Below, piece by piece: positions 1 through 7,756 of a stretch of 64,000 bases of DNA. The stretch spans positions 2,251,501 through 2,315,500 of the forward strand of contig NZ_CP080545.1 in the NCBI RefSeq assembly GCF_019550795.1, in the 5' to 3' direction. This DNA is from Paenibacillus sp. sptzw28. Lineage in GTDB: Bacteria; Bacillota; Bacilli; Paenibacillales; Paenibacillaceae. Both the position numbers and the translations under genes were made by a program. A model generated the notes under the pieces. It ran no database searches. It saw only the letters and a list, made by a program, of their open reading frames with translations, and was not told the origin of the DNA. The number at the start of each line of letters is the position of its first letter. The stretch's first letter is position 1.

Positions 1-1
1 T

Positions 2-946
2 ACATGTGAGAAAGAGGGCACCGATGCAAAAATACTTAGAATCGCCTTCTTAAATGACAGAAGCCGGGAAGATTTTCTAGGTGAACTTGAGTATGTCAGG
101 TATTTATTCAATCATGGCGGAAGTGTTTCGGATGTAGTCAACTCCCTGAAGGGGAATTTGCTAGAAGAAATAACTCATAATAATCATACCTTTTTTATCT
201 GCCTGTTTAAAAAGGCCAAGGGAAAAATGCTTGTGGAAAATAATTTTCGGTACCGGGAAGGAGCTCCAATTACCGAATATTATTATAACTGCGGTAAAGT
301 CCTGGGGAAGCTACACCAAATATCGAAAGGATATACTCCTGTCCATCGCCGGTATAGTTTTTTTGACAAATACAATGCTGAATATATCGACAAACTCATT
401 CCCGGTTCGTTACCTCTGCTGATGGAGAAGCTGTTAGATCTCCTTAAAACCTTAGAGGAATTGGACAGGAACCGTGAGTCTTTCGGTATGATCCATTTTG
501 ATTACAATGATGGGAATTATTCGATAGATTTTGATAACGGGCAAATAACCGTTTATGATTTCGATAATTCTTGTTACTGTTGGTATATGTTTGACTTGGC
601 CAGTCTCTGGACAAACGGAGTGGGCTGGATACAATTTGAACCAGATGCCGGCAAACGGAAAAAGTTTATGGATGATTATTTTAAAACAGCCCTCGAGGGA
701 TACAAATCTGAGACCAGGATCGAAGATTCAATGCTAGAAAAATTGCCCTTATTTATCCAAGTAAACCTCATGGAAGGTATTGTAGATGCATTCGAGGTAA
801 TGCGGAACAACGGCGAAGAGCCGGAGTGTGATGAGGAGTTGTCGTATCGCATAAAATGCCTGGAAGACGATATCCCGTATATGGGATTTTTCCATGAAAT
901 TTACTCGTGTGAAGAACCCTTTGAGTATGAGGAACGAAATATTTAG
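2..946 (+). CDS. Phosphotransferase (APH/choline kinase-like), 5' end cut by window
   Basis: The reading frame is open from base 2, so the gene begins outside the window; an internal TTG at 158 is not needed as start. The protein has the kinase-like fold signature of the aminoglycoside/choline phosphotransferase family: a catalytic loop HFDYNDGN (H-x-D-x4-N) at bases 493-516 and a metal-binding DFDN after VY at about 555-570. The family moves phosphate from ATP to a small hydroxylated substrate in the cytoplasm; the real substrate cannot be read from the sequence and drug resistance should not be assumed. It is a single-gene unit, followed by a hairpin repeat element. Family call is firm, substrate unknown. 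Confidence 0.75.
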   Translation, partial: TCEKEGTDAKILRIAFLNDRSREDFLGELEYVRYLFNHGGSVSDVVNSLKGNLLEEITHNNHTFFICLFKKAKGKMLVENNFRYREGAPITEYYYNCGKVLGKLHQISKGYTPVHRRYSFFDKYNAEYIDKLIPGSLPLLMEKLLDLLKTLEELDRNRESFGMIHFDYNDGNYSIDFDNGQITVYDFDNSCYCWYMFDLASLWTNGVGWIQFEPDAGKRKKFMDDYFKTALEGYKSETRIEDSMLEKLPLFIQVNLMEGIVDAFEVMRNNGEEPECDEELSYRIKCLEDDIPYMGFFHEIYSCEEPFEYEERNI

Positions 947-969
947 TCTTTTTGCAGCATCTTTTGACT

Positions 970-1052
970 GAGCTAAACCGAGGGACGGATACGATAGTGA
1001 ATGCGAAAGGGGCTGCCGCACGGCAGCTCAACGGGCAGTATAATATAGTTTA
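970..1052 (+). repeat. Intergenic hairpin element, copy 1
   Basis: A perfect GCTGCCG/CGGCAGC hairpin (1012-1027) lies between two related flanks: left GACGGATACGATAGTG (984-999) and right CAACGGGCAGTATAATATAG (1029-1048). The same layout recurs after other genes up to about 9 kb. It may also end transcription of the phosphotransferase. The following bases 1057-1085 nearly match those at 6058-6087. Confidence 0.6.
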
Positions 1053-1205
1053 TAAACGTACTTTCCAAAAAGTGTGTGGTAAACTATTCATATATAATTG
1101 ATGGACTTAAACAAACATTTGCCAATAAGAGTTTTGAAAACACGTGATTACAGAACAGTGACAATTCAAAAAATGGATTAGAACGATCGTTAATTGGGGT
1201 GATGG

Positions 1206-2036
1206 ATGTTCATGTCAGTTTCAAAAAGTGATATTGGAAAAGTCCTAATAGACTTAGGAATAAATAAAAAACCAGTTTGTGTTCATTCTTCACTCTCTTC
1301 ATTTGGATGGATTGATGGAGGAGCAGAAACAATTGTTCAAGGTTTCTTAAATGAAGAATGTACTTTACTTGTACCTACATTTTCAGATGCCTTTAGTGTA
1401 TTCCCACCAGAACATCTAAGACCATCCCAAAATGGTTGCGGTGACTATAGTTGGTTAACTAACGACAATTCCAAAGAAATGAATTATATTTATTCTCCAA
1501 CGAGCAATGAAGTAGATATAGAGATGGGTGCTATTCCCAAAACAATACTAAGGTTGAAAAATCGACTACGAGGTAATCACCCATTAAATTCATTTACTGC
1601 AATTGGGTCATATGCAGAAGAATTGATATCGAAACAAGCTCCGTTAAATGTATATGCACCATTAAAAGCCATTGCTGAACTTGGTGGATATGTTGTTCTT
1701 ATGGGTGTTAATTTTAACCGTTTGACATTAATTCACTTAGCGGAGCAAATGGCAGGAAGAAATTTGTTTAGACGATGGGCTAAAGATTCTAAAGGTTTAA
1801 CAATTGAGGTTGAGGTTGGCGGATGCTCCGAGGGTTTTATTAAATTACAGGATGTTCTTATGCCAGTTACTAAAAAAGTTAAAGTTGGCCAAAGTGAATG
1901 GAATGTACTTGATGTAAATTCAATGCTAAAGATTTCAGAAAATGCCATAAGGAATAATCCTATGATAACACATTGTGGTGATTATAGATGTGATCGCTGT
2001 AATGATGCTGTTAAGGGCGGACCCATATTAGCATGA
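1206..2036 (+). CDS. AAC(3)-family aminoglycoside N-acetyltransferase-like protein
   Basis: The 276-residue protein fits the antibiotic NAT (AAC(3)) family in length and sequence: VHSSLSSFGWIDGGA near residue 27, LLVPTFSDAF near 54, GNHPLNSFTAIG near 128, and LMGVNFNRLTLIHLAEQ near 171 with the conserved histidine. Members transfer acetyl from acetyl-CoA to the 3-amino group of aminoglycosides, but many chromosomal homologues have unknown substrates. ATG 1206 and in-frame ATG 1212 are both possible; GGGGTG at 1197-1202 lies just upstream. The gene is visibly richer in A+T than the core genes downstream and sits between two hairpin elements, so it looks acquired. Confidence 0.8.
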   Translation: MFMSVSKSDIGKVLIDLGINKKPVCVHSSLSSFGWIDGGAETIVQGFLNEECTLLVPTFSDAFSVFPPEHLRPSQNGCGDYSWLTNDNSKEMNYIYSPTSNEVDIEMGAIPKTILRLKNRLRGNHPLNSFTAIGSYAEELISKQAPLNVYAPLKAIAELGGYVVLMGVNFNRLTLIHLAEQMAGRNLFRRWAKDSKGLTIEVEVGGCSEGFIKLQDVLMPVTKKVKVGQSEWNVLDVNSMLKISENAIRNNPMITHCGDYRCDRCNDAVKGGPILA

Positions 2037-2060
2037 TAAATGTTAGATAGCACGAATGTT

Positions 2061-2138
2061 GTTAAACTAAACCGAGGGACGGGTACGATATTTCAACTCC
2101 AAAGGGGCTGCCACGTGGTAGCCCCTTCGCTCAGCTAA
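2061..2138 (+). repeat. Intergenic hairpin element, copy 2
   Basis: Left flank CTAAACCGAGGGACGGGTAC is nearly identical to copy 1. The hairpin has 13-base arms, AAGGGGCTGCCAC and GTGGTAGCCCCTT (2102-2127), with one G-U type mismatch. The right flank CAGCTAAAGG is short or decayed. It probably also terminates the acetyltransferase transcript. Confidence 0.6.
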
Positions 2139-2190
2139 AGGATTTGTTTGCACTTTCGCGAATAAATATGTTTAAACGGTCAGAGGGGTA

Positions 2191-2489
2191 ATGACGATGG
2201 CAATAGAAGACATATTTATCGGAGCCGAGATGCACTCAGTGACATTTGTTCGGGATTATGTTCAGTTTGGTTTTCACTGTGATAAAAATGATGCGTGTTT
2301 AACGGCTTATGCTTTAGCATCGGTAACATTGAACGGCGTGGAATATAGTAAAGAGAATGTTGACTACCGAGACGCCCTGTGCGGCTAATCAACCAAATAG
2401 TTAAAGATGTTGACATCATAAAAGATGATTTAATAAAGGTAATATTTGAAGGAAACGATGTAATATCAATTAGTCCTACACAGGCTTAA
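2191..2489 (+). pseudogene. Small hypothetical protein broken by a frameshift
   Basis: ATG 2191 follows AGAGGGG at a normal distance and encodes 65 residues ending YRDALCG and stop. A one-base shift near 2383 restores a continuous frame reading RLINQIVKDVDIIKDDLIK and ending at TAA 2487-2489, so the intact protein would be about 100 residues. The YRDALC motif followed by a basic/acidic strand region is typical of small uncharacterised proteins of Bacillota; no function is known to me. The stretch 2490-2656 is open in the same frame (KCVTCERFF at about 2511) and may be another coding remnant. Confidence 0.5.
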
Positions 2490-2656
2490 TCATTTCACGA
2501 AGATCATTTGAAGTGTGTCACCTGTGAAAGGTTCTTCATAAATGACGCAGTATTAATCACAACTGATGTTCCGAGACGGCGTGTAGAATATTTCAAACAA
2601 CAGAGGTTCGATGATGAAGGTTATCAAGGTGTTCCGACAACGAGGAGGAATGAACC

Positions 2657-3217
2657 ATGCGTTTAAAAATAATATTCTTGATTTCCGTTGTTGTACTGTT
2701 GCTTTCTGCTTGCGGAGTGAAACAAGATAATAGTACAAAAAGCACTGTTGAAGGTACCTCGACAACTGCTTCTACAACGCAGGATAAAGGATTCATAGGG
2801 TATGTCGTTAAAATCGACGGAGACCGTATCCTTGTGGTTTCCCCCGATGTTAAAGATTACAGCTCCACAGGAGGTCCAAAAAATTATTATCCCGCGATTT
2901 GGTTTGATGAGTCGCCATCCAATATTAATGTCGGAATGAAAGTAGAAGTGTGGGCAGAGGGAGGAAAGCTAGAGGAGTCGTACCCTGCCCAAGGTAAGGC
3001 AGAGCGTGTTTCCGTTATTTCTGATTCCCAATCAGAAGGAACCAAGTTGTTTGAAGCGGAGGCCGTTAATCAGGCGATTTCCTCGCTTGAGATTAAGAAA
3101 TCTCATTTTAATGTGGTCAAAGAAGTTAAGTACGACCCGACTGCTTCAGTATGGACAGTTTATGTGCTAAACGATAATCATGATGGTGTCATACCAATTC
3201 AGGTGTCCGATAAGTGA
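2657..3217 (+). CDS. DUF3221-type lipoprotein
   Basis: The 186-residue protein starts at ATG 2657 behind GAGGAGG. A hydrophobic signal peptide ends in the lipobox LLSAC at residues 15-19, so the mature protein should be lipid-anchored on the outer face of the membrane. A Ser/Thr-rich linker follows, then GFIGYVVKIDGDRILVVSPD (residues 46-65) and a small beta-barrel-like region typical of DUF3221 (YobA-like) proteins. The C-terminal 60 residues (from about 130) look like a second small domain. Function is unknown. It is a single-gene unit closed by a hairpin. Confidence 0.7.
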   Translation: MRLKIIFLISVVVLLLSACGVKQDNSTKSTVEGTSTTASTTQDKGFIGYVVKIDGDRILVVSPDVKDYSSTGGPKNYYPAIWFDESPSNINVGMKVEVWAEGGKLEESYPAQGKAERVSVISDSQSEGTKLFEAEAVNQAISSLEIKKSHFNVVKEVKYDPTASVWTVYVLNDNHDGVIPIQVSDK

Positions 3218-3228
3218 TTGAGCTAACG

Positions 3229-3290
3229 GACACAAGAGCGCAGCGGTGGATATCCATCGCTTTTTCTTCGTTTAACAAACGGAGATTACG
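3229..3290 (+). repeat. Intergenic hairpin element, copy 3 (divergent), with terminator
   Basis: The block starts GAGCTAACGGACAC, like other copies, and contains the hairpin AGCGGTGGATATCCATCGCT (3242-3261) followed by TTTTTCTTC, a good rho-independent terminator for the lipoprotein gene. Its stem differs from the usual GGCTGCC type, so membership of the repeat family is weaker than for the other copies. Confidence 0.5.
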
Positions 3291-3339
3291 TTAACGAAAA
3301 AATCTGCACAATTATGTCCCGATTAACCAATTGCCAATA

Positions 3340-3752
3340 TGTCAAAAAGGATACCCCTAAAAAAGCCATGGATACATGATAGTATATTCGTGCTATGTCC
3401 TTGCAACCAATGGGGGACATCCATTTCCGTTAGCCATTTACTTGGATGGCAGCCGGTCGGTTTTGTTATGCTTACTTATGGAATCACCGGATACGACCTC
3501 CCGTCAATCGCCACGACAGCTATTGCATCGTGCGACTGATGATCGACAAGCACCACCAGAACCGGGGCTACGGTCGGGAAGCCATGAAAAAAACCTTGGA
3601 ATTTACACGACCTTTCCGGCCGGGCTTGCACATTACTGCTGGATTTCTTATAAGGCAGATAACTTGCCCGACAAAAAGCTTTATGAAAGCCCGGATTCCG
3701 TGACAACGGCGAAATCTTTGGAGACGAGCTAATCACCGTATTGCCAGTCTGA
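3340..3752 (+). pseudogene. Decayed GNAT N-acetyltransferase (BltD/PaiA-like)
   Basis: Fragments of one GNAT protein lie in three frames: QPVGFVMLTYGIT (about 3450-3490), YCIVRLMIDKHHQNRGYGRE (about 3523-3582, the acetyl-CoA binding Q/RxxGxG/A motif), and HYCWISYKADNLPDKKLYES (about 3630-3690) followed by FGDELIT. The order matches spermidine/spermine-type GNATs. At least two frameshifts and the missing N-terminus make it non-functional. It is followed directly by a hairpin element. Confidence 0.6.
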
Positions 3753-3780
3753 TTTGCACTGGAAACTCAACTATCAGGAC

Positions 3781-3852
3781 GCGCTAGCGAAACGACGAAC
3801 GGACTGCCGGCATACCGGCAGCCTGTTTAACTATAGGGCAGTAGGACGTAAT
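3781..3852 (+). repeat. Intergenic hairpin element, copy 4
   Basis: Perfect hairpin CTGCCGG-CATA-CCGGCAG (3804-3821). The right flank TTTAACTATAGGGCAGTAGG shares GGGCAGTAGRACGTAA with copy 5 (GGGCAGTAGAACGTAA). The left flank is weakly preserved. Confidence 0.55.
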
Positions 3853-3928
3853 TGTGCTGAATTGAATGGCTTGGGTAGTGATAGGGTAACATAATTGCTG
3901 GAAATAAGATAACGGAGGAAATGTAAGC

Positions 3929-4630
3929 GTGGATTTTTTTAAAAGCCAAGAGTCATTGACGACAATGGGATGGATTTTACGGGGGATTGTCGGATTTGTA
4001 TTTCTAATAATTGCGGCCAAAATGATGGGCCAGCGTTCAATATCACAGCTTAGGTTTCTTGATTTCATTATCGCGTTAACGCTGGGAAATATTATTGCGC
4101 ATCCACTGTCGGACGAGCAACTTGGGCTAAAGGGCTCCATGATTACGACCGTTTCGCTCGTGATCCTATACATAGTCGCGATATGGCTCAGTCTAAAAAT
4201 CCCACTGTTTAAACAATTTTTCGATCCGCCAGCGATCACCCTTATTCAGGAGGGGAAGCTTGATTACCGGAACCTATCTAAAGCGAAGTTAACTATTGAT
4301 TTCTTGTATGCGGAGCTGAGAAAATCGAGCGTAGAGGATATCTCGAAGGTTGCTTTTGCTGCATGGGAGCCAGGCGGTACACTATCCGTCTTCGTAAATA
4401 CGGCTTATCAGCCTGTAACTCCGGCTGATCTGAAACTACCCATGCAACCATTCAATCTGACCAAACCGATTATTGCGGATGGCCACATTGAACATACGCT
4501 GTTAAGCGAGATCGGTAAAGACCGCGAATGGCTGGAAACGGAAATACTGCCCCACTCATTGAACAACGTTATCTTGGCAACAGTAGATAGTATACTTAAA
4601 GTGAAGGTACACGTGGTTAGGAGACCATAA
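3929..4630 (+). CDS. DUF421/YetF-family membrane protein
   Basis: The 233-residue protein starts at GTG 3929 behind GGAGG. Three hydrophobic segments occupy about residues 14-35, 40-60 and 70-92, followed by a soluble domain with the family motif IDFLYAELRKSSVEDISKV (about 123-141) and AAWEPGGTLSVF. This is the YetF/YrbG arrangement (DUF421), seen in spore formers and proposed to act in membrane or spore germination functions, without a proven reaction. There are no obvious operon partners. It is one of the better preserved units of the region. Confidence 0.8.
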   Translation: MDFFKSQESLTTMGWILRGIVGFVFLIIAAKMMGQRSISQLRFLDFIIALTLGNIIAHPLSDEQLGLKGSMITTVSLVILYIVAIWLSLKIPLFKQFFDPPAITLIQEGKLDYRNLSKAKLTIDFLYAELRKSSVEDISKVAFAAWEPGGTLSVFVNTAYQPVTPADLKLPMQPFNLTKPIIADGHIEHTLLSEIGKDREWLETEILPHSLNNVILATVDSILKVKVHVVRRP

Positions 4631-4843
4631 ACGAGTGATTCCTCCGGTCGGACGACAAGAACGTTAGCCTTTTTACCGCGCTGTGAAGTGTGGCCGTTAA
4701 GCTACCCCGAAAATTACTCTTAGCACAGGTCCAAAAATGGCAATACGAAACTAAGCCCAGTTTTAATGGTTTTAAAAAAAGGACCTGTACGGGAATGTGA
4801 TCGTTCCCGAACAAACCGCAGTCCAGCCGGCAATCAATCCTGA

Positions 4844-5113
4844 ATGGGACCCGACACGCGAGTACATCCTGAAAGTGCGGAATTTGTCACTTATCTGAAT
4901 ACCTTCTTGTCATCCGAAACCAACTTCATGATAAGCAGCATTATTTTTGTTGAAGCTAAAGAAAATCCTGGACGAAGACCATTTCCGAGGAAGACGCGTT
5001 ATTTCGAAATTGTGTCTATGGGAAAATCAATTGTAGTGTCGGCTACACCAGAACGGTTGTCAATTGCTAAAAACACAACAACGATCATCGTATTCACCCG
5101 CATGGATGTCTGA
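4844..5113 (+). pseudogene. Probable degraded ORF, possibly N-terminal part of a GNAT-like protein
   Basis: An 89-codon frame contains protein-like text (FVTYLNTFLSSETNFMISS, RYFEIVSMGKSIVVSATPER), which I associate loosely with GNAT-type proteins of Bacillota. It has no convincing ribosome binding site, ends soon after IFTRMDV-like text, and coding-like text precedes ATG 4844 in another frame. I regard it as a fragment. Bases 4631-4843 contain no further gene that I can support. Confidence 0.3.
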
Positions 5114-5162
5114 TTGGCGATGCAATTTTGAAGGGTTTGAACCGTAATTTCTTAAAAAGTTT

Positions 5163-5246
5163 CAACTAACGGGTAACGATAGTGAAGGAGCAGCTTCGGG
5201 CAGCTCCCTTTTTGGTTTATTGAAGTAACGGGCAGTAGAACGTAAG
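5163..5246 (+). repeat. Intergenic hairpin element, copy 5
   Basis: Left flank ACTAACGGGTAACGATAGTG (5165-5184) and right flank AGTAACGGGCAGTAGAACG (5224-5242) are clear direct repeats of each other. Between them is the hairpin GGAGCAGC-TTCGG-GCAGCTCC followed by CTTTTT, which is also terminator-like. This is one of the two best preserved copies. Confidence 0.65.
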
Positions 5247-5348
5247 TAAATTCATATATATACGTTAAAGTAAGTATGTGGTTATCGTAACGCCAGGATT
5301 ATGAAATTTCATTATTGCGACAGATTCTCAAGGAGGGAGGTTTAACTA

Positions 5349-5948
5349 ATGAAAGTAAAAAAAGTATTATTTATTATGGCACCAGTTGTTGCCGTAATTT
5401 TTCTTTGGTTATCAGGTTTGGTTGGTTTATGGACTGAAGGGATGGCTTATGTTGCGAATAACACCAAAGAATTTACTGATAGAAACGGTCATGTTGTACA
5501 AGGGGAATATACCATTGCAATTGACCTGTCAAATTTAGAAAGTAATATCGGAAAAGAGCTATACAATGATGGTACCCATAGGATATATGTATCTTGGATT
5601 GATAATTCAGGAAATATAAATTCTGGAGGATATAGCATCGGTTTTCGGTCCAGTGGACATTATTCTCTAACAGGTGCTTCATTAATTTCAGGGGGTCATC
5701 ATGCTACCGTAAACGGAAATTCATTTACAACAAATATGACCGCTAAAATGACAGCACAATATAATAGCAAAAACTACACCAGCTCAGTATCTGGTGTGAG
5801 TGGGTTAAACTATAAAGACGGAGATGATTTCTCTTTTTATATTTTCCCGACTGAGTCTTACGAAATACAAGAAATCTCATTAAACGAAACCGGAATAGTA
5901 CATTTAACCGTTACAGAACTTTTTAAAAATATCTGGAGCAAAAAATAA
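5349..5948 (+). CDS. Hypothetical secreted or membrane-anchored protein
   Basis: ATG 5349 follows AAGGAGGGAGG. The 199-residue protein has a strong hydrophobic segment at residues 6-30 with no lipobox, so it is a signal peptide or single anchor. The rest is rich in Ser, Gly, Asn and Tyr with alternating patterns typical of a secreted beta-sheet protein (for example GGYSIGFRSSGHYSLTGASL near 98). I do not recognise a family. It is a single-gene unit flanked by hairpin elements 5 and 6, and its base composition is AT-rich. Confidence 0.55.
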   Translation: MKVKKVLFIMAPVVAVIFLWLSGLVGLWTEGMAYVANNTKEFTDRNGHVVQGEYTIAIDLSNLESNIGKELYNDGTHRIYVSWIDNSGNINSGGYSIGFRSSGHYSLTGASLISGGHHATVNGNSFTTNMTAKMTAQYNSKNYTSSVSGVSGLNYKDGDDFSFYIFPTESYEIQEISLNETGIVHLTVTELFKNIWSKK

Positions 5949-5956
5949 GGAATTTA

Positions 5957-6050
5957 TTGCGTTAACGGTCACGATAGTTCAACGATCACCGGAACGAGAC
6001 TGCCGGTATAAATCGGCAGCCTCGTTGCGCTAACTGGTGGTATAGTTTAG
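5957..6050 (+). repeat. Intergenic hairpin element, copy 6
   Basis: Best copy. Left flank GCGTTAACGGTCACGATAGT (5959-5978) and right flank GCGCTAACTGGTGGTATAGT (6027-6046) are direct repeats. The hairpin arms AACGAGACTGCCG (5993-6005) and CGGCAGCCTCGTT (6014-6026) pair with one mismatch. Confidence 0.65.
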
Positions 6051-6057
6051 TTATAAG

Positions 6058-6087
6058 AGTATTTTTCAAAAAAGTGTGTGCTATACT
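6058..6087 (+). promoter_or_regulatory. Possible extended -10 promoter, shared with 1057-1085
   Basis: The block CAAAAAAGTGTGTGCTATACT ends in TGCTATACT, an extended -10 type signal (TATACT 6082-6087), without a clear -35. A near copy follows hairpin element 1 (GTGTGTGGTAAACT ending at 1085). It would drive the phosphotransferase at 6124 and places translation after 6094. Confidence 0.4.
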
Positions 6088-6123
6088 GATCGAAGCACGA
6101 ACTTGAGGGGGATGAAAGAAACT

Positions 6124-7062
6124 ATGGAGGATGCTGTAGTTATACAAGCAGAACGAATTGCAGGCGATTTTCTGCGAGAACAAACAAAAACATCTTACCA
6201 AATCATAGGTAAAGGTATCACAAATCAGGTTTGCGTAGTCGAAACTAAGAGCCATAAAGTCGTTGTCCGCATGAACGATAAAGATACATTTCCAAGCTTT
6301 ATCAAAGAAAAATGGTGTATCGAGCAAGCAGCCGCAGTTGGCATTCCTGGACCTGAGGTGTTGTCCATTGGCATTGTTGATGAAACAGCCTATATGATTC
6401 AAGCTTTTATAGATGGCAACAACGGGTTAGACAGTACGGTTCCCAGGTCCGATATTTGGAGGCAGCTTGGCGAATATGCCAGGCATATTCATTCGATTCA
6501 AGTGAAAGGATACGGAGACAATCTGATTGATCCAGTCCATGGTGAGTTTCAGTCACCTTCTCATGCAGGATCGGACGGCAGTTGGCAAGGGTATGTGCAG
6601 TATAATATCAATAGTTTGACGGAGTCTGATCGGTTGATTGAGCTTGGAGTAATTACTCAGATGGAATCGCAGAGAGTAAGAAAACTGTTCGAGAATCTGA
6701 AGAAGGAAACGTTCCGGTTCGGTTTAAACCATGGAGATCTCTCTATAAAGAATACGATTGTCAACCAGGCAAACCAAGTTATATTGCTGGATTGGAATGC
6801 AGAAGTAAACGTGGTACCACATGTAACTGTTATTCAATTGATGCATTACCAAATACTAGGACTAGAAGAAGGCCCAAATATTGAGGAATTCAAAGCGTTT
6901 TTAGACGGGTACGGGATAAGTGTAGAAGACCTAGCTGACATGAGGCATTTGCTGCTATTAAGGGCTTTCGATAATCTCAGGTGGGCTATTGATCGAAGTC
7001 CTGATTTGATCGAACCCTATACTGCATTTGCGAAACAAGTCGTTGACATGATTATGGATTAG
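6124..7062 (+). CDS. Phosphotransferase (APH family) with fused kinase fold, complete
   Basis: A protein of about 312 residues with ATP-binding lobe (VVRMNDKDTFPSFIKEKW), the catalytic loop NHGDLSIKNTIV (H-x-D-x4-N, bases about 6727-6762) and metal-binding LLDWNAE. This is the aminoglycoside phosphotransferase superfamily; substrates range from drugs to sugars and choline, and this one is not identifiable. I chose ATG 6124 over ATG 6112 because GAGGGG ends one base before 6112; the longer frame from 6076 overlaps the putative promoter. It is not closely similar to the other phosphotransferase at the window start. It is a single-gene unit downstream of hairpin element 6. Confidence 0.75.
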   Translation: MEDAVVIQAERIAGDFLREQTKTSYQIIGKGITNQVCVVETKSHKVVVRMNDKDTFPSFIKEKWCIEQAAAVGIPGPEVLSIGIVDETAYMIQAFIDGNNGLDSTVPRSDIWRQLGEYARHIHSIQVKGYGDNLIDPVHGEFQSPSHAGSDGSWQGYVQYNINSLTESDRLIELGVITQMESQRVRKLFENLKKETFRFGLNHGDLSIKNTIVNQANQVILLDWNAEVNVVPHVTVIQLMHYQILGLEEGPNIEEFKAFLDGYGISVEDLADMRHLLLLRAFDNLRWAIDRSPDLIEPYTAFAKQVVDMIMD

Positions 7063-7161
7063 CTCCTCGAGAATGGTGTAATTCGCCCAAGCGCCCGCCT
7101 CCGCTCCAATCCCCGGCACCATCTGCTGCATTTTCCGAAAGTCGATTGCGTCGGGGTATTC
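7063..7161 (-). pseudogene. EcsC-family C-terminal remnant
   Basis: On the minus strand the sequence reads DAIDFRKMQQMVPGIGAEAG followed by AWANYTILEEL, which closely matches DTIDFRKMLQLVPGIGAVVG and AWANYGLLEEL in the intact EcsC gene at 15515-16261. Only about 33 codons remain and they abut the stop of the phosphotransferase. This is a paralogue fragment left after replacement or deletion. Confidence 0.7.
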
Positions 7162-7261
7162 CTCTGGAACGTCTGGTATCCGTAAAGAAATTAGTTTGTT
7201 TTTTGTTGACCGGATTGATAACCTGTAAAATTTTGTTAGGTGTATACTTTAAGGTAATGAA

Positions 7262-7277
7262 CTTACTTAAAGGTAAG
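7262..7277. promoter_or_regulatory. Putative HxlR-type operator 1
   Basis: CTTACTTAAAGGTAAG is a near-perfect palindrome (one mismatch) immediately upstream of the broken HxlR gene. Its perfect version, CTTACTTTTAAGTAAG, occurs at 7638-7653 before the NmrA-like gene, suggesting one regulator for both. Confidence 0.5.
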
Positions 7278-7291
7278 GGGATGATTTATCA

Positions 7292-7491
7292 ATGATTCAT
7301 CAGCTTGAATGTCCAGTGGAGACAATCATTCATGTTTTAGGCGGCAAATGGAAACCAATGATTTTATCGTCCCTCCAAAAGTAGAATATTCCCTTAGTGA
7401 ATATGGCAAAACATTGATTCCTGTAGCCGAAGTCATGTGTGCTTGGGGAGAAAACCATAATAAGCGGAAATATGAAGAATCTGCTTCTTAA
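7292..7491 (+). pseudogene. HxlR-family transcriptional regulator with internal deletion
   Basis: The N-terminus MIHQLECPVETIIHVLGGKW is a canonical HxlR start (Cys followed by the winged-helix entry GGKWK). After KPMIL the frame breaks, and text resumes in another frame as PPKVEYSLSEYGKTLIPVAE with MCAWGENH, the family C-terminus. The recognition helix region (about 40 codons) is missing, so it cannot bind DNA normally. HxlR proteins are small autoregulated repressors or activators. The likely former target is the operon at 7757-8965. Confidence 0.75.
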
Positions 7492-7532
7492 AGCTGGTTC
7501 AATTCATTGCACACTAATTCAAGGACTCATAA

Positions 7533-7568
7533 CAAAAGCTGCCACGGGATTTTCCCTGGCAGCTTTTG
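7533..7568. terminator. Bidirectional hairpin terminator
   Basis: Perfect 12-base arms CAAAAGCTGCCA and TGGCAGCTTTTG flank a short loop, with A- and T-runs giving a terminator on either strand. The stem core resembles the GCTGCC/GGCAGC hairpins of the repeat elements, but the direct-repeat flanks are not evident. Confidence 0.6.
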
Positions 7569-7637
7569 CTATTTACAGTCAATCTTCTTTTACGATTTTC
7601 GCCGTGGACCAACATGGATACCCCTTTCTGCTTAATG

Positions 7638-7653
7638 CTTACTTTTAAGTAAG
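7638..7653. promoter_or_regulatory. Putative HxlR-type operator 2
   Basis: CTTACTTTTAAGTAAG is a perfect palindrome with 7-base arms, 104 bases before the NmrA-like gene and matching the site before the broken HxlR regulator. With the regulator inactivated, this site would be orphaned unless a paralogue binds it. Confidence 0.5.
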
Positions 7654-7756
7654 GACCCTACATTAAAGTGGGTTCTTATCAAGATTTTTAAACGATGCTA
7701 AGCTTGAGTCAATCCAGAGATGAAATATCGGGAGTCATTTATAAAAGGAGGAAAAA

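Noticed and set aside
6076..6123. Longer start of the phosphotransferase at 6076
   Set aside because: It would begin before the extended -10 at 6082-6087, so it cannot be on the transcript from that promoter.
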